DNA of 64,000 nt, from NCBI RefSeq assembly GCF_049673105.1, contig NZ_JBATXG010000022.1, positions 1 to 64,000 of the forward strand, read 5' to 3'. A program made the translations under genes and the position numbers. Origin of the DNA: Castellaniella sp049673105. GTDB lineage: Bacteria > Pseudomonadota > Gammaproteobacteria > Burkholderiales > Burkholderiaceae_B. Below the pieces are notes generated by a model that worked only from the letters and a program-made list of their open reading frames with translations, was not told the DNA's origin and did not search any database. The first letter of the stretch is position 1; each line of letters opens with the position of its first letter. Positions 61,444 through 64,000 of this stretch are shown piece after piece.

Positions 61444-61656
61444 AAGGGATTGTTTCATCAGCGGTTTTCAGTGTTTGTCGGTTCGCCGGCTGCCTTGGCA
61501 GATCCAGCACCTCTGGCGCCTGCCGCCTCTCTGGGGCCCTTGCCCCCTGTCCGAATTCTGATCGCCCTTACGATCCTGTCGCCCATCCCGCCACGGTTGG
61601 CCGACCCCGTATTTGTCCGCTGATGCTTTGACGACTCTACCGGAGCACAACCCTAT

Positions 61657-61917
61657 ATGGCTAAAGAAGAACTACTCGAAATGCACGGATCCGTGACCGA
61701 AGTCCTGCCGGACTCGCGCTTTCGCGTCACGCTGGATAACGGCCACCCGGTCATCGCTTATACCGGCGGCAAAATGCGCAAGCACCACATCCGCATTCTG
61801 GCGGGCGACCAAGTCACGCTGGAAATGTCTCCCTACGACCTCAGCAAAGGTCGTATCACCTTCCGCCACCTGAACCGTGGTCCCGGCAGCGCCCCCAGCG
61901 GCCCCCGCCGCCGCTAA
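61657..61917 (+). CDS. infA: Translation initiation factor IF-1 (second-type, with basic tail)
   Basis: 86 residues. MAKEELLEMHGSVTEVLPDSRFRVTLDNGHPVIAYTGGKMRKHHIRILAGDQVTLEMSPYDLSKGRITFR covers the complete S1/OB fold of IF-1, which binds the ribosomal A site with IF-3. Beyond the usual 71-72 residues it carries about 14 more ending in GPRRR, a feature of the extra infA copies found in Burkholderiales. It stands alone, not in the ribosomal-protein operon, so it is probably a paralogue of the standard IF-1. A GGAG ribosome-binding site is present. Confidence 0.93.
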   Translation: MAKEELLEMHGSVTEVLPDSRFRVTLDNGHPVIAYTGGKMRKHHIRILAGDQVTLEMSPYDLSKGRITFRHLNRGPGSAPSGPRRR

Positions 61918-61944
61918 GCACGTCTTATCGATCTGCCGCCCGGT

Positions 61945-62730
61945 TCAATGGCAATCGGGCACGGTCTGATCCAGATAGACTTCAAATGCAATCGTCTTGG
62001 CCTGTTCCCGCACCGCTTTTTGCAAGCTGGCAGGGTTCAGGGCCTGCGCCAGCGCCTGACGCCCGGATGCGGGCAGCTCGGCGCGCCGCAGCTGCGTCAG
62101 CCCCGCCTGCCGATACGGCGCCAGCTGAGCCGAAAATTTGCGCCACTCGGGATACGCCAGCAGCTGGCGCAGGAAGCTTTCATCCAGCACCGCCGCATCG
62201 CACTGCCCTATGCGCAAGGCCAGCAAGGCGTCCGTCGCAGACGGATAGACCTGCTCGATCGCGGCGAAACGCGCGCTTAATTCCCCCACGAAACGCCCGT
62301 CGGCGCTTAGACAGACCGTGCGGCCCGCCAGGGCCGCCCAATCGTGGATATCGGTATCGGTGCGCATCATCGCCGACGGGCTGACCGACCAGTCCAGCGT
62401 CCGACGCTGCACACCGTCCGGCAACACGACGTCATCCGGCGCCACGCCGACCCAGGCATCCAACTGACCGTCGCGCAATTGCGCGAGCGCCCGATCCAAA
62501 GCCACGGCCTGCAGCGGTGCGCTGTCCTGCACGGACTGAACGGCCAGGGTCTCGATGCGCACCGGCGTGCGCGGCTTGGCGCCGGGCAGCGGTGTGTCGG
62601 GCACCTGCGCCACCCCCAGCCGCCAGCCGCCCGCTTCCTGGGCATTTGCCGGCAGCGGCGCCAGCCAGGCCGACAGACCGATGGATGCGGCGCACATCAG
62701 GCGGCACAGCCGCCATCCTGAATCAGACAT
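61945..62730 (-). CDS. Periplasmic substrate-binding protein (type 3-like)
   Basis: 261 residues with a clear signal peptide (ending near residue 30, PLPANAQEA). The rest fits a small periplasmic binding fold: ALDRALAQLRDGQLDAWVG, DWAALAGRTVCLSADGRFVGELSARF and LALRIGQCDAAVLDESFLRQLL are like the family 3 (amino acid) solute-binding proteins. It is the last gene of the ABC operon, overlapping the permease gene by eight bases. As the same operon already encodes another binding protein at its start, this may be an accessory or second-specificity component. Confidence 0.72.
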   Translation of the reverse strand: MSDSGWRLCRLMCAASIGLSAWLAPLPANAQEAGGWRLGVAQVPDTPLPGAKPRTPVRIETLAVQSVQDSAPLQAVALDRALAQLRDGQLDAWVGVAPDDVVLPDGVQRRTLDWSVSPSAMMRTDTDIHDWAALAGRTVCLSADGRFVGELSARFAAIEQVYPSATDALLALRIGQCDAAVLDESFLRQLLAYPEWRKFSAQLAPYRQAGLTQLRRAELPASGRQALAQALNPASLQKAVREQAKTIAFEVYLDQTVPDCH

Positions 62731-63496
62731 ATTGGTAACGCAGCACTCTGCGCTTCACGTTTTCCAGAAACACCTGATCGATGAGCGTCGCCAGAATGGC
62801 AATCGTCAGGATATTGGCCATCACCCCCACCATGTCGGCGGTTTCCCCGGAATAGGCCAGCGAGCGCCCCAGCCCCTGGCCGAAGCCGATCAGCATTTCC
62901 GCCGAGATCAGGGCGCGCCAGGCATTGCCGAACGCCAACTGAGCGCCGGTGATGAGTTCGGGCATGACCGCAGGCAGATAGACCCGGCGCACCATGTCCC
63001 AGGGGCTGGCCCCCATGACGCGCGCCGCCGACACATGAGTCTGCAAGACGCTTTCGGTGGCGTTCATGACCGAGAGCGCCGCCGGAAAGAACGCGGCCAA
63101 GGCGATCACGACGATGATGGGCACATTGCCAAAGCCCATCAGGATCAAGAACAGCGGCACCCAGGCGATCGAGGGAATGGACTGCAGCACGATGATGGCC
63201 GACTTCAGCACCTCGCGGAAAAACAGCAGCAAGCCGCCTGCCAAGCCGAAACCGATGCCAAACAGCAGCGCAAACCCGTATCCCACGCCCAGACGCCCCA
63301 TGCTGCCCGCCAAAATGGCGCGGAATTCAGCCGTCTGCAAATCGTGCCAGACACGCTCCAGCACTACCGGCACGCCGGGCATCAGGAAATCGGGCAGCGT
63401 CCAGGCAGCGCACTGCCAGATCAGCAAAATGGCGGCAATCGCCACCAGCATGGCCAGCTTGCGACCGGCAGAAGAAACACGTCTTTTTTTGCTCAT
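62723..63496 (-). CDS. ABC transporter permease (SsuC/TauC type)
   Basis: 257 residues from the ATG at 63496 (MSKKRRVSSAG); an open frame continues upstream. Six hydrophobic segments; the EAA-loop region VMGASPWDMVRRVYLPAVMPELITGAQLAFGNAWRALISAEMLIG is typical of the nitrate/sulfonate/taurine permeases. It would form the channel for an ABC importer whose ATPase is not in the window and is expected beyond 64000. It is followed by a type-3-like binding protein and preceded by a NitT/TauT-type binding protein. Confidence 0.9.
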   Translation of the reverse strand: MSKKRRVSSAGRKLAMLVAIAAILLIWQCAAWTLPDFLMPGVPVVLERVWHDLQTAEFRAILAGSMGRLGVGYGFALLFGIGFGLAGGLLLFFREVLKSAIIVLQSIPSIAWVPLFLILMGFGNVPIIVVIALAAFFPAALSVMNATESVLQTHVSAARVMGASPWDMVRRVYLPAVMPELITGAQLAFGNAWRALISAEMLIGFGQGLGRSLAYSGETADMVGVMANILTIAILATLIDQVFLENVKRRVLRYQYV

Positions 63497-63515
63497 GCTC
63501 AAGAAGAAAAAACAT

Positions 63516-63533
63516 GGCCGGACAAACCCGGCC
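63516..63533 (-). terminator. Hairpin with T-tract between binding protein and permease
   Basis: GGCCGG and CCGGCC form a six-base stem with a six-base loop. On the minus strand it is followed after three bases by TTTTTT. This is an attenuator-like terminator inside the operon, before the permease gene. Confidence 0.6.
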
Positions 63534-63552
63534 ACCAGGAAAAACAGGATCC

Positions 63553-63571
63553 GGGTGCGATTATCGCACCC
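63553..63571 (-). terminator. Hairpin just after the binding-protein stop
   Basis: GGGTGCGA and TCGCACCC form a perfect eight-base stem with a three-base loop, seven bases past the stop of the substrate-binding protein gene. T-rich sequence follows a few bases later on the minus strand. It may stabilise the 3' end of the binding-protein mRNA or terminate partly. Confidence 0.6.
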
Positions 63572-63577
63572 CTGGAG

Positions 63578-64000
63578 TTACAGCTTGCGGGCTTTCTGCC
63601 AATCCAGATCGACGATCGAGCTCACGTCGAAAGGCTTGCCGTCTTCGGTCTTGAGCGCGCCCTGGGCCTGCATGATGTCGGCGACTTCCTGCATGCGGCT
63701 CAGATCCTTGGGCGTCAGGGCCGGGCTGAAGGTCTGCGTCTGAATGGCCTTGCTGATGATCTTCTCGCGCGGCACCTCGCCTTCGTTCAGCGTCTTGAGC
63801 GTGGGCTCGGCGATGAAATAGCCGGCGATCAGCTTGGCCGCCTCATCTGGTTTCTGCTGCAGCAGTTCGATGGCCTGTTGCTGGGCGTCCAGCGACTTCC
63901 AGACCAGATCCTTTTTGTCCTGCAGCGTCTTGCCGGACGTGATCGTCACCATGCAGGGGAAAGGCCAGACTTCGCCGATCTCGTAGATCTGTTTGACGGG
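63578..64000 (-). CDS. ABC substrate-binding protein, C-terminal part (NitT/TauT type)
   Basis: The open frame runs from the stop at 63578 through the window end, about 140 residues visible; the N-terminus and signal peptide lie outside. GEVWPFPCMVTITSGKTLQDKKDLVWKSLDAQQQAIELLQQKPDEAAKLIAGYF and PALTPKDLSRMQEVADIMQAQGAL are typical of the C-terminal lobe of nitrate/sulfonate/taurine-type binding proteins. An internal ATG at 63952 is not the true start. It is the upstream partner of the permease gene, with two hairpins between them. Confidence 0.85.
   Translation of the reverse strand, partial: PVKQIYEIGEVWPFPCMVTITSGKTLQDKKDLVWKSLDAQQQAIELLQQKPDEAAKLIAGYFIAEPTLKTLNEGEVPREKIISKAIQTQTFSPALTPKDLSRMQEVADIMQAQGALKTEDGKPFDVSSIVDLDWQKARKL

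Overview
This 64 kb window is bacterial chromosome, dense with genes and visibly GC-rich over most of its length. The content points to a betaproteobacterium of the order Burkholderiales, most likely Alcaligenaceae (Bordetella, Achromobacter or Castellaniella relatives). The pointers are the run comEC - tatD - lolD/lolC - rpfE-like - recJ, a second infA with a basic tail, a 1348-residue PurL, guaA/guaB and a bkd-type dehydrogenase operon. The placement is inference, because no marker such as rRNA lies in the window. No rRNA, tRNA, CRISPR array, phage gene or intact insertion sequence was seen.

Region 1 (1-13.9 kb, minus strand) is the most coherent accessory block. It ends with the first ten codons of flagellin (fliC) at the left edge, behind a sigma-28-type promoter. 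Upstream lie a giant multi-domain glycosyltransferase and ten tightly coupled sugar-modifying genes. These start with the CDP-glucose pathway (RfbF, RfbG), followed by an RmlC-like epimerase, a zinc-finger C-methyltransferase, a lysine-type PLP aminotransferase, a WbqC-like protein, a second methyltransferase, an NAD-dependent epimerase/dehydratase, an ATP-grasp ligase, a metallophosphoesterase and a CmcI-like methyltransferase. I infer a pathway for an unusual branched, aminated deoxysugar, with flagellin or O-antigen as possible acceptor.

Region 2 (14.0-27.3 kb) begins with a Phd/RelE-type toxin-antitoxin pair. It continues with dbpA, an LpxL-type acyltransferase, tehB, rmlA-rmlC (without rmlB or rmlD) and a Tag-like DNA glycosylase. 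Then come a TetR/aldo-keto reductase pair, a chromate transporter, a membrane diguanylate cyclase, an MFS transporter, an ACT-domain protein and an ArsR - SRPBCC - VOC operon.

Region 3 (27.4-47.5 kb) is mostly core metabolism: guaA and guaB, split by an oppositely oriented MFS transporter/hydrolase pair; fadE; purL; greB; an RNase AM-like PHP phosphoesterase; an alpha/beta hydrolase; the four-gene branched-chain 2-oxoacid dehydrogenase operon; and an ArsC/YffB-type protein.

Region 4 (47.6-51.2 kb) is a small AT-rich island between the yffB-like gene and comEC. It holds a 709-residue protein joining a P-loop ATPase to what looks like a PD-(D/E)XK nuclease, and an unrecognised 295-residue membrane-type protein. 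A short inverted-repeat element lies at its left edge and a perfect 16-bp palindrome lies before the ATPase gene. This is my best candidate for an under-described (probably defence) system.

Region 5 (51.3-64 kb) holds comEC, tatD, lolD, lolC, an rpfE-like gene, recJ, two coupled EamA exporters, infA and the downstream part of an ABC importer operon (substrate-binding protein cut by the window edge, permease, and a second substrate-binding protein), with hairpins between the first two.
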